The notes beneath the pieces are model-generated. The model saw only the letters and a list, made by a program, of their open reading frames with translations, ran no database searches and had not been told where the DNA came from. This document shows positions 45,764 through 58,348 of a stretch of 64,000 bases of DNA, in pieces. The stretch's first letter is position 1. Every line of letters begins with the position of its first letter. The translations under genes were made by a program, and so were the position numbers. The DNA is from Heyndrickxia oleronia. Lineage in GTDB: Bacteria; Bacillota; Bacilli; Bacillales; Bacillaceae_C. The stretch covers positions 2,450,001 through 2,514,000 of the forward strand of contig NZ_CP065424.1 in assembly GCF_017809215.1 (NCBI RefSeq), given 5' to 3'.

Positions 45764-45815
45764 AGAAAATTACTTAAAGAAAAAATGATTATTTATTCTT
45801 TAAGTAATTTTTTAA
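45764..45815 (-). terminator. Possible terminator between the PH-domain gene and the BlaI regulon
   Basis: AAAATTACTTAAAGAA/TTCTTTAAGTAATTTT, 16-bp arms with a 14-base loop and an interrupted T-run. Confidence 0.5.
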
Positions 45816-45927
45816 AGTCCTTTTTCGGGCATGGGATTACTTAGTTCTAGATAGTAAATTGTACATGAAAACTTACTTTGAATATGAAATATGTTTTTTT
45901 ATTACAACATTTTTTTATTGCCTTCAT

Positions 45928-46389
45928 TTATATGATATTAATCTTTTCTTTATTAGTATAAGCATCATCTACATTTATATCTGGATTTAGTTCCATCAAT
46001 TGATTAATAAATTGATTTTTGTCTTTTGGAGAAATGATGATACTATGCCATTTATTATACTGAATTTCAATACGATCCATAGACAATGCTGGACTTGAGA
46101 TGAAATTTCTTGTTTTAGTAATTGATTTTATCCCTTTTATTTCAATACTTGTATAATGAAATGGGCCGGTAACGACTTTTAATAGCCCTTTATTTGTAAT
46201 TTCGTAATAAGTATTCATCCATAGCCAAATAATTAAGACACAAGCTATAGCAATAACAATAAACTCAAATAATGTATCAGAATCATTTAGCCCATGGAAC
46301 AATAAGAAGATCATTGTACCAATAAGTGTTATAACAAGTGCCCACACAATTAATGACAAGATTGGCCCCTTTTTAGAATAATAACGCAT
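45928..46389 (-). CDS. Membrane protein with bacterial PH-like domain
   Basis: A 153-residue protein with two N-terminal membrane helices (residues about 10-32 and 40-60), then a PH-like beta domain (YYEITNKGLLKVVTGPFHYTSIEIKGIKSI). The pattern matches short bacterial PH-domain membrane proteins of unknown function. ATG at 46389 is preferred, 9 bases after GGGGGAG; an ATG seven codons earlier lacks a site. Confidence 0.75.
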   Translation of the reverse strand: MRYYSKKGPILSLIVWALVITLIGTMIFLLFHGLNDSDTLFEFIVIAIACVLIIWLWMNTYYEITNKGLLKVVTGPFHYTSIEIKGIKSITKTRNFISSPALSMDRIEIQYNKWHSIIISPKDKNQFINQLMELNPDINVDDAYTNKEKINII

Positions 46390-46481
46390 TTCCTTAAACT
46401 CCCCCGTCATACAAATATTTCTTTATTATATACGAGTAATAATAGGATAAGTTTCAAAAAAAATACATAGGTGCTTATCCC

Positions 46482-46952
46482 CTATGTATTAACCGATTCT
46501 TCTATTAAATATTTTCTTGGTGTACCCATGAATAGCGTTTGATAAAGTTGTGAAGAAGTTGATTGAAATTCTATATGAATGGGTGCATCTAATAATAATG
46601 GGTAATAGTTAAAAAAGGGTCTGTCGCTATTGATTATCATCTTTATGAGAAATGGAAGTTCTTTTTGATAAATCATATAACGAATTTGCGCCAATTTTTT
46701 ATCATTTGCTTCAGAATCAATATTAATTTTTCCTAGAAGAACGTATTCACCCATTTTTGTTGTCCATTCTGCCTGAATAACATTCTGCAAATCAAAGGAG
46801 GTTATCTGCTTACTACCCTTTAATCCAATAGAAACTAACCACTCACCTGTAGCCTCTGAATGTGATAGAGTATATCTTCTACCTTGTAATGGGGTTAATT
46901 TTGTTGCTAACGGAAGTATATTTACCGACAAATTGTCAAATCGATCAATCAT
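46482..46952 (-). CDS. Staygreen-like protein
   Basis: A 156-residue soluble protein resembling the Staygreen (SGR) domain: RRYTLSHSEATGEWLVSIG, then AEWTTKMGEYVLLGKI, QIRYMIYQKELPFLIK, and FFNYYPLLLDAPIHIEF. Plant SGR and some bacterial homologues remove Mg from chlorophyll a; this host should have no chlorophyll, so the natural role is unknown (perhaps a tetrapyrrole metal chelatase or a structural relative). ATG follows AGAGGGG. Single gene. Confidence 0.75.
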   Translation of the reverse strand: MIDRFDNLSVNILPLATKLTPLQGRRYTLSHSEATGEWLVSIGLKGSKQITSFDLQNVIQAEWTTKMGEYVLLGKINIDSEANDKKLAQIRYMIYQKELPFLIKMIINSDRPFFNYYPLLLDAPIHIEFQSTSSQLYQTLFMGTPRKYLIEESVNT

Positions 46953-47009
46953 ATAGCATCCCCTCTTTATCTATGCTCATTATATAGTATGATACTTGCC
47001 TATAAAGGG

Positions 47010-47768
47010 TTACTGTTGTTTCCATTTTGCACTCTTAAGTTTCCAAGTGCCGTTTTCAAAATTCCAAATCGAAGTGACCGTTCCTAATACATCTGCATGA
47101 TAGGCCCCACTAATTTGTCGATAGGCTTTTAATCCAACCTCTTTTGTCCCATTTAATTTAATAATTTTATACATCGCTACCGGATCAATCATTAATTCAG
47201 TTGGTTCATTTAATTCTCCGTTCTTTTGATACAATCCTAAACGAATATAATCTTTTTTTCGATTGCTCAAATCTACTGTTTTTGTAAACTGAGTTTCAGG
47301 TATTTGAATAGAAGCTTTAAAATTATTTTCAAAATGTCCTTGAATATTTAATGAATGTGGTAAAGGGAGGATGGATGCTGTTCCATCTTTAAGAGTAGAA
47401 AGATGATAATTATTAAGCCCGCCACTCCCACCTGTTGCACTAGATTGAAATAGGTCAACGACACCATCATGATTTAAATCGGCAAATTCAATTTTAGGTT
47501 CATATCCTGGAGCATAGTCAATTCGGTACTTCGTATTTGCTGAGGTTGTAATTTCTGCCCATATTTTTTTCATGTATGCGCTGCTAGGATCAATTTGAAT
47601 CCCTTTTAGTGCAATATGGTCATTTTTTTTATCACCTGTAACATCCATATTATATTCATGAATCACCTTTTCCTTAACAGTTTCCAACTCGACAGCATAG
47701 GTTATAGCTACTGTACTTAAAGACATAAAGAAAAAGGCTAAAAGGCCAAAAACATATTCTTTTTTCAT
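47010..47768 (-). CDS. Secreted protein with FG-GAP/EF-like calcium motifs
   Basis: A 252-residue exported protein. A signal peptide (residues 1-25) precedes two Asp-rich loops, DVTGDKKND and DLNHDGVVD, as in VCBS/FG-GAP-type repeats, then a beta-rich remainder ending WNFENGTWKLKSAKWKQQ. No catalytic motif. ATG at 47768 follows AAAGGGG; an upstream ATG 38 codons earlier would bury the signal peptide and is rejected. Confidence 0.7.
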   Translation of the reverse strand: MKKEYVFGLLAFFFMSLSTVAITYAVELETVKEKVIHEYNMDVTGDKKNDHIALKGIQIDPSSAYMKKIWAEITTSANTKYRIDYAPGYEPKIEFADLNHDGVVDLFQSSATGGSGGLNNYHLSTLKDGTASILPLPHSLNIQGHFENNFKASIQIPETQFTKTVDLSNRKKDYIRLGLYQKNGELNEPTELMIDPVAMYKIIKLNGTKEVGLKAYRQISGAYHADVLGTVTSIWNFENGTWKLKSAKWKQQ

Positions 47769-48049
47769 GTATACTAACCCCTTTCCTGCTTTTGAATCTA
47801 GTATTTCCAGTATGTATTTGAATATGTAAATTAATCCAACATCTCGACAAGTTGTTTCTGATTGTTCATAAGAAGATCCCATTTATATAAAAGTAACTAG
47901 ACATTGTGTAATTAATGGAAAATCCCCCCAAATATTAACTTGATCTGACTGTTATAATAGATTTTTGATGTAAAATGTCATAAAATGAAATGAGAATTCA
48001 GAAAAATATGTTAGTCTATATTTAGTGGAAATAAAAAGGGGAGATATTT

Positions 48050-49000
48050 TTGTATTTTTTAGCATTTACTATATCACTAGTTATTGTACTAATTACGATA
48101 CCTCCAATTAGAAAATTAGCATTTAAAATTGATTTTGTAGACAAGCCTTCAAAACGAAAAATTCATAAAATACCTGTACCACAATTAGCAAGTATTTCGA
48201 TTTTTTTAGGATTTTTTATTACCTTTTGGATATTTAACGATCAAATAAGGGATCACTCAATCCCGATCTTTATGGGCTCTCTTTTAATAATAGGCATTGG
48301 ATTAGTAGATGATTGGTTTAAAACAAAGGGAAAAGAATTTCCTGCATGGCCAAAAGCCGCAGTGCAATTATTAGCTGCTGTCTTAATTTACTATTCGGGA
48401 ATTGTTTTTACAGGTTTTACAAATCCAATGAGTGGGGAATACATTATTCTTCCTACCTTTTTACAATTTGCCTTAACAGTCCTGTGGATTTTTGGTGTGA
48501 CTACTGTTATCAATTTTATGGATGGATTAGACGGACTTACAGGAGGCATTACGACAATTTCAGCTATCACGCTATTTATTGTAGCTTTATTTAAAGGACA
48601 ACAGGAGTCTGCTATCTTATCCATCATTTTATTAGGTACAACTTTAGGCTATTTAAAATATAATAAGCCGCCTGCGAAAATCTATATGGGTGATGCAGGT
48701 GCTACTTTTTTAGGTTATATGTTAGCGATCATTTCTTTAAATGGCGCATTTAAACAAGCCACTCTTTTTTCTATTTTAATACCGATATTAGTTCTAAGTG
48801 TACCAATCTTCGATAATTTGTATGTGATTATTAAAAGATTTTTACAAGGTAAACCAATTTACATAGCTGATCGAAGTCAAATACATTATCGATTAATTTC
48901 AAAGGGACTAAATCCTAAACAATCGACGGCATTTATCTTTTTACTAAGTACATGTTTTAGTTTATTGGCAATCATCGTATTACTGATTGATTCATTTTAA
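48050..49000 (+). CDS. Undecaprenyl-phosphate sugar-1-phosphate transferase (WecA/TagO/MraY family)
   Basis: A 316-residue integral membrane enzyme with about ten helices. Family motifs: DKPSKRKIHKIPVPQLA, LVDDWFK (Mg-binding Asp-Asp), VINFMDGLDGLTGG (Asn/Asp), YMGDAGATFLGY and a cytosolic IADRSQIHYRL loop (His motif). Transfers a UDP-sugar phosphate to the lipid carrier for wall teichoic acid or polysaccharide. It may be tagO or a paralogue; no teichoic-acid genes adjoin. TTG start follows GGGGAG by 7 bases. Confidence 0.88.
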   Translation: MYFLAFTISLVIVLITIPPIRKLAFKIDFVDKPSKRKIHKIPVPQLASISIFLGFFITFWIFNDQIRDHSIPIFMGSLLIIGIGLVDDWFKTKGKEFPAWPKAAVQLLAAVLIYYSGIVFTGFTNPMSGEYIILPTFLQFALTVLWIFGVTTVINFMDGLDGLTGGITTISAITLFIVALFKGQQESAILSIILLGTTLGYLKYNKPPAKIYMGDAGATFLGYMLAIISLNGAFKQATLFSILIPILVLSVPIFDNLYVIIKRFLQGKPIYIADRSQIHYRLISKGLNPKQSTAFIFLLSTCFSLLAIIVLLIDSF

Positions 49001-49024
49001 CTGTAATGTAATATTTTCAACGAA

Positions 49025-49062
49025 GAAAAAAGAAGAAGCTCGATATACGGCTTCTTCTTTTT
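49025..49062 (+). terminator. Bidirectional terminator between the transferase gene and parC
   Basis: AAAAGAAGAAGC and GGCTTCTTCTTTT arms with loop TCGATATAC; works for both convergent genes. Confidence 0.85.
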
Positions 49063-49070
49063 TCTATATT

Positions 49071-51520
49071 TTATTTCTTATTAAAATCTTCTTCACTATT
49101 GGATGAAAGTTCCTTCCAAATCTCAGTTACACTTCCATTTACAGTTTCATCAATAATGAATGATCCATTCGAATAACGATCATTATAACGTAAATTTTGA
49201 ATTTGAACGGATTCAATTACCTCTTTTTCGGTCTGCAAAAACATAGTATCTTTTTCTTTAACTATGTCTAAACCAATGATTCTATGAGGGTTGTTTTTTA
49301 GTTCACGTAGCATAACTACGCCACGTTTAGCACGTGAGGTTTTTTCAAATTCACTTAATTTCATTTTTTTAATTGCACCACGTTGGGTGGCTATGAAAAT
49401 GGATTCATTTGAATCATTACTCAAGATTTTTCCGGATACAACATAATCATTTTCTTTTAAGTTAATTCCTTTTACCCCTGCAGCTCGCGCACCAACAATA
49501 TTTACTTCTTCCTCATTAAACCATAGCCCATAGCCTAAATGACTGGCAATAAAGAGATCAAATGTACCATCAGTTAAGTGTACATCGATGACCTCATCAT
49601 CACCTTTTAAATTTATAGCAACTAGTGGTTTAGAATAACGTTGGGCATTATATTGATTGATTTCTGATTTTTTCGTCATGCCATTTTTCGTAATAAACAA
49701 TAAGTAGCTTGGTTCCTTGAAATCCTTTACTTCCATTACCTTGATTATATGCTCATCCCGGTCAATTGGAATAATATTAGCTATATGTTGTCCAAGGTCT
49801 TTCCATCTAATATCAGGGAGCTCGTGAACAGGACAATATAAGTAATTGCCTTTATTCGTAAACAATAGGACAACGCTCGTTGTGTTGATCTCCTCTTGGA
49901 ATAATACTCGATCTGTTTCTTTAATAGCTAAATCCATTCCATTTGAAGCAGCGTATGAACGCATACTCGTTCTTTTTACATATCCGTCCTTAGTTACGGT
50001 AACCATAACTTCTTCATTAGGAATCATTACTTCTAGATTTATTTTAATCTCTTCGATTTCATCCTCGATAACCGTTCTGCGATCATTGACATATTTCTTT
50101 TTAATCTCTTTTAATTCTTTTTTTATGACTCCTAGAAGTTTCTTTTCACTTTCCAATATGGAAGTGTATTCTGCAATTTTTTTATTTAGTTCTTCAGCCT
50201 CTTGTTGAAGAGCGGTAATATCCGTATTTGTTAATCGATATAGTTGTAAAGAAACGATCGCTTCCGACTGTGCCTCTGTGAATTGATATTTTTGTATTAA
50301 GTTATCCTTCGCATTTCGTTTATCCTTCGAAGCTCGGATAGTTGCAATCACTTCGTCAAGAATGGATAATGCTTTCATTAATCCTTCAACAATATGTTGA
50401 CGCTCACGTGCCTTATGTAAATCGAAAGCTGTACGATTTGTAACCACTTCTTTTTGGTGCTCTATATATGCATCTAATAGATCTTTTAATCCCATAAGCT
50501 TTGGTCTACGATTATGAATTGCCACCATGTTAAAATTGTAGGAAATTTGTAAATCGGTATTTTTAAACAAGAAGTTTAAGACACCGTCTGCGTTCGCCTC
50601 TTTTTTTAATTCGATGACAATTCGAAGGCCTGTACGATCGGTTTCATCGCGTATCTCTGAAATTCCTTCTACTTTTCTATCTAACCGAAGCTCATCAATT
50701 TTTTTTACCATATTTGCCTTGTTTACTTCATATGGAATTTCAGTAATTACAATCTGTTGACGCCCTCCGCGAATTTCTTCGATTTCAGTTTTTCCGCGAA
50801 CCACCATTTTTCCTTTACCTGTTTCATAGGCTTTTTTAATCCCTTCAATCCCTTGAATAATCCCTCCAGTAGGGAAATCAGGACCTTTAATGATGGACAT
50901 TAATTCATCCACTGTACAATCAGGATTTTCAATTCGTTTAATGGTCCCATCAATTACCTCACCAAGATGATGAGGAGGGATGTCTGTTGCATAGCCGGCA
51001 GAAATCCCTGTTGACCCGTTCACTAGCAGATTAGGAAATCTTGCAGGGAGAACGGTTGGTTCCTTTGAAGTATCATCAAAGTTTGGAATAAAATCCACGG
51101 TGTTTTTATCAATGTCTTGTAAAAGTTCAGATGCTATCGCTGATAATCTTGCTTCTGTATAACGCATAGCAGCAGCAGGATCTCCATCAATACTACCGTT
51201 ATTTCCGTGCATTTCAATTAGTACATTTCTAACCTTCCAATCTTGACTCATACGTACCATAGCCTCATAAACAGAAGAATCTCCATGAGGGTGGTAATTA
51301 CCGATTACATTCCCAACAGTTTTTGCGGATTTGCGAAATCCTTTTTCTGCTGTGTTTCCTTCTACATGCATCGCATACAAGATTCGTCGTTGAACAGGCT
51401 TTAATCCATCACGAGCATCTGGAAGGGCACGGTCTTGAATAATATATTTACTGTACCTACCAAATCGATCACCTAAAACTTCTTCTAGGGGTAGGTCTTG
51501 AAATTTTTCTATTGTTGACA

Positions 51521-51521
<1 letters not shown>
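49071..51521 (-). CDS. parC: DNA topoisomerase IV subunit A
   Basis: An 816-residue type IIA topoisomerase subunit, separating daughter chromosomes. The N-terminus [20 protein letters not shown], the quinolone-determining loop [19 protein letters not shown] (Ser and Glu both wild type, so no classical resistance change), and catalytic Tyr in [10 protein letters not shown] are clear. The C-terminal beta-pinwheel has repeats such as [15 protein letters not shown]. Its ATG shares one base with the parE stop (TGATG). Confidence 0.96.
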
Positions 51522-53892
<2,371 letters not shown>

Positions 53893-53920
53893 AAGCAAGC
53901 GCTAATACCAACGCTTGCTT
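53893..53920 (-). terminator. Terminator of the CoA-binding protein gene
   Basis: AAGCAAGCG/CGCTTGCTT stem with a 10-base loop, followed on the minus strand by TTTTTT. Confidence 0.85.
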
Positions 53921-53931
53921 CAAGTATGAGA

Positions 53932-54345
53932 CTATTTGGTTAATGCATGCTCTACTTTAATACAGCGGTTCATTATGACTGTTTTTCCTTTATCTTTAAG
54001 GAATTGATATGCCTCTTCATTCTCAACACCAAGTTGGGACCAGAATACATCAGCATCTATTTCAACAAATTGCTGAGCAAGATCAGGCAAAAATTCAGAA
54101 CGTCTAAAAATATTGACAATGTCTACATGGCCTTCAATATCCTTCAAAGAAGAGACCGCTTTTACTCCTAATACCTCGTCAACCGACGGATTTACTGGAA
54201 TGATTTCATATCCTGCTTTTTGCATCGCTTCTGATATCATATAGGAAGTTCGCTCTGGATTATTGCTCAATCCTACGACTGCGACTCGCTTGGCTTTCTT
54301 TAAAATGATACCAATTTCTTCTCTACTTGGATTTTCAATCGTCAT
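53932..54345 (-). CDS. yneT: CoA-binding domain protein (YneT/YccU-like)
   Basis: A 137-residue Rossmann-type protein with the succinyl-CoA-synthetase-alpha-like fold: RVAVVGLSNNPERTSYMISEAMQKAGYEIIPVNP, VDIVNIFRRSE and FWSQLGVENEEA, ending MNRCIKVEHA. Binds CoA in relatives; the role is unknown. In B. subtilis the homologue also lies by parE. ATG follows GGGGTGA. Confidence 0.88.
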   Translation of the reverse strand: MTIENPSREEIGIILKKAKRVAVVGLSNNPERTSYMISEAMQKAGYEIIPVNPSVDEVLGVKAVSSLKDIEGHVDIVNIFRRSEFLPDLAQQFVEIDADVFWSQLGVENEEAYQFLKDKGKTVIMNRCIKVEHALTK

Positions 54346-54418
54346 TAACGTTCACCCCATTAATTACTAACTCATATTCTTTATCGTACTGCATTACTTG
54401 CAGAACTGCAAACCAATA

Positions 54419-55702
54419 TCATTTTGCCCTCTTTTTTTTCCAAAGTAAATATTGCTCTGTGATCACTGCAAATAGGGTTCCTAAAATCAGCCCATTATTA
54501 ATAATTGAGGCAACAACGACTGGGAGTCCAGTTGTCGCTTCTGCTGGAAGAAACATGACGCCAACCCCGATTAAAAAGCCAATTCCAGCTGAAAAATAAG
54601 TGATTTGACGATCAGTCGTTTTATCGATTTCTGAAAGTGCTAAGCCAACCATTTTTGTGAAAATTACAAAGGTGACTGCATAGCCAACTGGTGCGGGTAA
54701 TGCACTCATTACGTTCATAATTGGTGGAAGCAAAGAAATAATGGTTACGATTAAACTTCCAAGGATAAATGGTCGGATGGACTTTATGCCTGTTTGACTA
54801 ACAAAACCAGCTGCTCCTGAAATAGGAACAGGTCCAATGCTAGAAAATAAACCACCAGCTAGCTGATTAATTCCTGAAATAAATCCTGCCTGCTTATAAC
54901 GTGTATTTTTTTTAGTTTCCTTCATATTTATTACCTCTTCCATTACTCGAACAGAAGCAATCATATTAGTAATGAGTAAGATGGTAATAAAAAACGAGGT
55001 GACGATAATACCTGAATCTAATTTTGGAATACCAAAGGAAAAGATTTCAGGGAAGGATATCCATGAGTGACTTTTAGGTACTTCGGGTGCGATTCCAAAG
55101 ATTATAAATAGTATCCAGCCAATGATCATTCCTATCATAATAGAAAATTGTTTGATCCATTGAATGCGAACTTGTCCTAAATAAAATGTTAATAGAATAA
55201 TAATCGTACATAATATGGCAGTCGTTATTTGAATTTGATGTACCCCACTTGTTAAACCAAACATCCCTTTTATAAAGGAACCGCTTAATTGGAGAATAAG
55301 TAAAAATAAATAAATAAAAGTAATTGATGGTGTAAATAATTTTGCCAGTTTTTGTATTAAACCAAATGCTGAAAAAATAAAGAAAAATACCCCACTCAAC
55401 AGCATTCCGCCGGATAATTCTCTAAGAGTTTCGATATTTGAGGTATATAATGTACCTACAAATCCAGCATAAATAGTAAATACTCCCCACCATAAACCTG
55501 CAGGTCCTTCATTAATCGGTAAGCGGTGACCAATGATGCCTTGGAGCAATCCGGCAATTCCTAATACAAAAATCGTACGTTCTACAAACGCGGAAGTCTC
55601 AACAGGACTTAAATGGTAAATGTCTGCTATTGCTATAGGTGCAGCAATAGAACCTGCAATCATAAAAGCCATCCATTGGATGGCGGATACTGTTGTTTTC
55701 AA
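54419..55702 (-). CDS. NCS2 xanthine/uracil-type permease (YwdJ-like)
   Basis: A 427-residue membrane transporter with about 12-14 helices. QWMAFMIAGSIAAPIAIAD, INEGPAGLWWGVF, and GGLFSSIGPVPISGAAGFV are typical of the nucleobase:cation symporter-2 family, closest in pattern to B. subtilis YwdJ. Substrate (purine or pyrimidine base) unknown. TTG start follows AAGGAG by 8 bases. Interrupts the otherwise B. subtilis-like order. Confidence 0.85.
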   Translation of the reverse strand: MKTTVSAIQWMAFMIAGSIAAPIAIADIYHLSPVETSAFVERTIFVLGIAGLLQGIIGHRLPINEGPAGLWWGVFTIYAGFVGTLYTSNIETLRELSGGMLLSGVFFFIFSAFGLIQKLAKLFTPSITFIYLFLLILQLSGSFIKGMFGLTSGVHQIQITTAILCTIIILLTFYLGQVRIQWIKQFSIMIGMIIGWILFIIFGIAPEVPKSHSWISFPEIFSFGIPKLDSGIIVTSFFITILLITNMIASVRVMEEVINMKETKKNTRYKQAGFISGINQLAGGLFSSIGPVPISGAAGFVSQTGIKSIRPFILGSLIVTIISLLPPIMNVMSALPAPVGYAVTFVIFTKMVGLALSEIDKTTDRQITYFSAGIGFLIGVGVMFLPAEATTGLPVVVASIINNGLILGTLFAVITEQYLLWKKKRAK

Positions 55703-55784
55703 ATAAATAACTCCTTACTATATATTGTTTATTTAGGAGGACGAGGTATTAAACCTACCACCATCCTCCGATAATGTTTAGATA

Positions 55785-57497
55785 TTATTTAAAAGCAGAT
55801 AATGAGCTTTGAAGCGCTAGCCATGCAGAATCATCTGCAAAATAACGTGCCCATGAGGCAACACCAGCTAAGTCGTACTGCGCAGCCAATTGTGCCCTTT
55901 TTTTCAATGAAAGAGAATCTTCTAACCACATCTTATAGACAATATTTGTTTTTGCGTCTTTATATTCGATATAATTTTGCCCTGTTTCTGGGTCTTCTTG
56001 GGCTTTTAAATTTCTTTCCTTCATCCATGCATTTGCCTGATCCATTGACAACGCTTTGGAAGACACAGACACTTGCCCATCCTTCATTTCTTCCGACCAT
56101 AAACGGGTGAAGAAAGGTAATCCTAGTATTAATTTTTCATTTGGAACTTCTTTAAGCAATTGTTCCAAATTGTTTTTCACCCATGGAAGACTTGCTACAC
56201 TACCTGCTGTTGGGGAACTTGCCCAATGCTCATCATAAGCCATTACGATTAGATAATCGACAACAGCAGCAAGCTTGTCTCGTTCATAGAATTCAGACCA
56301 GCTTCCTTTGGCGATAAATGTTATATCCATAGATACGTATTTGCCTTCATTGTGTAAATACACGGAAAGCTCCCTGACAAATTGTGTAACTAGTGGACCG
56401 TCCTCTGGTGAAACATTTTCTATATCGATGTTTAATCCATCTAACTTATAGGTTTTTACATAAGTTAGTAATTGATTAATGATCTTTGTTCTAGTTTCAT
56501 AATGTGTTAAGGCTTCCTTTGTCAATGTCGGATCGAATGAATTAGAGAATAAAGCCCAAACTTGATATCCATTTTTTCTTGCCCATTTCATGTACGAATC
56601 AGAAGCAAGATTTGCCACGTCTCCTTGATTATTTTTCAATTTAAACCATGTTGGAGAGACAATATTTACGCCTGGCATTTTAGGTAATTGATCTGGGTTT
56701 GGAGTTTTTGTATAAACGGCCTCCCATGTTAAATGAATCGGCGCATTATATTTTAAACTTGTTGTTGATTCATCCGTAGTCACAGTTGAGATTTGTACTT
56801 TTTCGTTTTTAGTAACATATTCTTTTTTAATATACCCACCAATACCCTCAAAAGTTCGTACAAAATAATATTCCCCGATTGCTTTTTCAATCCGAATGTT
56901 TTCTCCTTTTTTGGTCTCTTCTACATAAGGAGAATGCAAATCTGGTTTTGTTCGTAATCTTAAAAAGGCTTTTCGTGTATCCTTTACAGTAATCTTTCCT
57001 TTTTCATATGCCTCATTATTTTTTTCAATCCATATGACCTTATTTTCCTTTGTGATATGGAATTGAATAGGATAGATCTTAGTTAATGTCTTTAAATCGA
57101 TATAAATATCGTTATTTATAGACTTAACAATTGGAAAATCGGTTTTTTTGGATACTTGATTGGCTGTAAAACCTTCTTTGTTCAAAGGCATGCGAATAAC
57201 CTTTTGATTTGTTGTTAGAATAACAGCGTTGTTCTCAATAAAAAGAGACTGATCAATATTCTTTTGAACGATTTTTATTGGGACATATAGTTGGTTTCCA
57301 TCTTGTACAGCTGTACCTTGTATTTTTCCGTTAACTAAAATAGAATTTTTATTACTTATATACTGTACTTTTTCAGAAGATGCAAAAGGATAAAAATAGA
57401 ATAATAGACTGGCAGCTGCCAAAAGAAGCAGCACTAATATCCCATAGAATAACTTATTTTTTCTTTTCGTTTTGGTTCTAAATTCTAATGTTGCCAT
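55785..57497 (-). CDS. GH18-family glycosidase with stalk and SH3 domains
   Basis: A 570-residue exported protein. N-terminal membrane anchor (residues about 16-38), two copper-amine-oxidase-N-like stalk segments (NSILVNGKIQG...YVPIKIV; 45-160), an SH3b domain (FLRLRTKPDLHSPYVEE...IGGYIKKEYV; about 170-230) and a C-terminal GH18 domain with DGLNIDIENVSPEDG carrying the catalytic DxxxDxE. The architecture matches Bacillus YvbX/YdhD-like spore or wall glycosidases (N-acetylglucosaminidase predicted). ATG follows GGAGGAAAT. Confidence 0.88.
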   Translation of the reverse strand: MATLEFRTKTKRKNKLFYGILVLLLLAAASLLFYFYPFASSEKVQYISNKNSILVNGKIQGTAVQDGNQLYVPIKIVQKNIDQSLFIENNAVILTTNQKVIRMPLNKEGFTANQVSKKTDFPIVKSINNDIYIDLKTLTKIYPIQFHITKENKVIWIEKNNEAYEKGKITVKDTRKAFLRLRTKPDLHSPYVEETKKGENIRIEKAIGEYYFVRTFEGIGGYIKKEYVTKNEKVQISTVTTDESTTSLKYNAPIHLTWEAVYTKTPNPDQLPKMPGVNIVSPTWFKLKNNQGDVANLASDSYMKWARKNGYQVWALFSNSFDPTLTKEALTHYETRTKIINQLLTYVKTYKLDGLNIDIENVSPEDGPLVTQFVRELSVYLHNEGKYVSMDITFIAKGSWSEFYERDKLAAVVDYLIVMAYDEHWASSPTAGSVASLPWVKNNLEQLLKEVPNEKLILGLPFFTRLWSEEMKDGQVSVSSKALSMDQANAWMKERNLKAQEDPETGQNYIEYKDAKTNIVYKMWLEDSLSLKKRAQLAAQYDLAGVASWARYFADDSAWLALQSSLSAFK

Positions 57498-57638
57498 TTA
57501 ATTTCCTCCCTTCTTCATCCTACATGAGTACTACAATCAAGAAAAGAGAAAAATCTATTTTTAATAAAATTTTTCTTTCCTTAAAGTACATGGTACAATA
57601 AAAAAGCCTTATAGTTTCATATTTAAAGGGGTAATGTT

Positions 57639-58238
57639 ATGACGTATGCACTTATTATCATTTTAGCTTATTTATTAGGATCGATTCCATCTGGTTTAAT
57701 TGTGGGCAAGCTTTTCTATGGAATTGATATTAGACAGCATGGGAGTGGGAATTTAGGCGGAACCAACTCTTTTCGAACTTTAGGAGTAAAAGCAGGAATT
57801 GCTGTTACTGCTGCGGATATATTAAAAGGAACATTAGCCACTTTATTGCCAATATTTTTCGGTGTAGATGATTCACTTCACCCACTACTCATTGGATTAT
57901 TTGCTGTAATTGGACATATGTTTCCTATTTTTGCAGGTTTCCGTGGAGGTAAGGCTGTAGCAACATCTGGAGGGGTATTGCTTGCATATGTTCCTCTATT
58001 ATTTATATTACTTGTTATTGTGTTTCTAATTAGTTTGAAAATCTGTAAATATGTATCTCTGTCATCCATTATAGCTGGTATTTTTGCAATAATTTATTCC
58101 GTAGTAGATTTTTTTATTACGAAGGATTGGCCATTGGTCGTGATTGTTTTTGCATTAGCAGGTTTTGTCATTTATCGCCACCGGACAAATATTTCTAGAA
58201 TTAAAAATAAAACAGAGCCAAAAGTAAAATGGATTTAA
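57639..58238 (+). CDS. plsY: Acyl-phosphate:glycerol-3-phosphate acyltransferase
   Basis: A 199-residue membrane enzyme making lysophosphatidic acid, with about five helices. The three family motifs are present: [27 protein letters not shown] and [12 protein letters not shown]. Divergent from the parE-side genes as in B. subtilis. ATG follows AAAGGGG. Confidence 0.95.
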   Translation: MTYALIIILAYLLGSIPSGLIVGKLFYGIDIRQHGSGNLGGTNSFRTLGVKAGIAVTAADILKGTLATLLPIFFGVDDSLHPLLIGLFAVIGHMFPIFAGFRGGKAVATSGGVLLAYVPLLFILLVIVFLISLKICKYVSLSSIIAGIFAIIYSVVDFFITKDWPLVVIVFALAGFVIYRHRTNISRIKNKTEPKVKWI

Positions 58239-58240
58239 CC

Positions 58241-58270
58241 AATGACCCTATTTAGGGTTATTTTTTTTGT
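58241..58270 (+). terminator. Terminator of plsY
   Basis: AATGACCC/GGGTTATT stem (one G-T pair) with TATTTA loop and eight T. Confidence 0.85.
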
Positions 58271-58348
58271 TTTCTTAAATTCTTTCACTTCATTTGTATG
58301 ATTTATTGTAAAATAAAATGGATTCTGAATTAAAAGGCTGGTTATAAC

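Noticed and set aside
51200..51320. Possible fluoroquinolone-resistance change in parC
   Set aside because: The [12 protein letters not shown] loop has the wild-type Ser and Glu.
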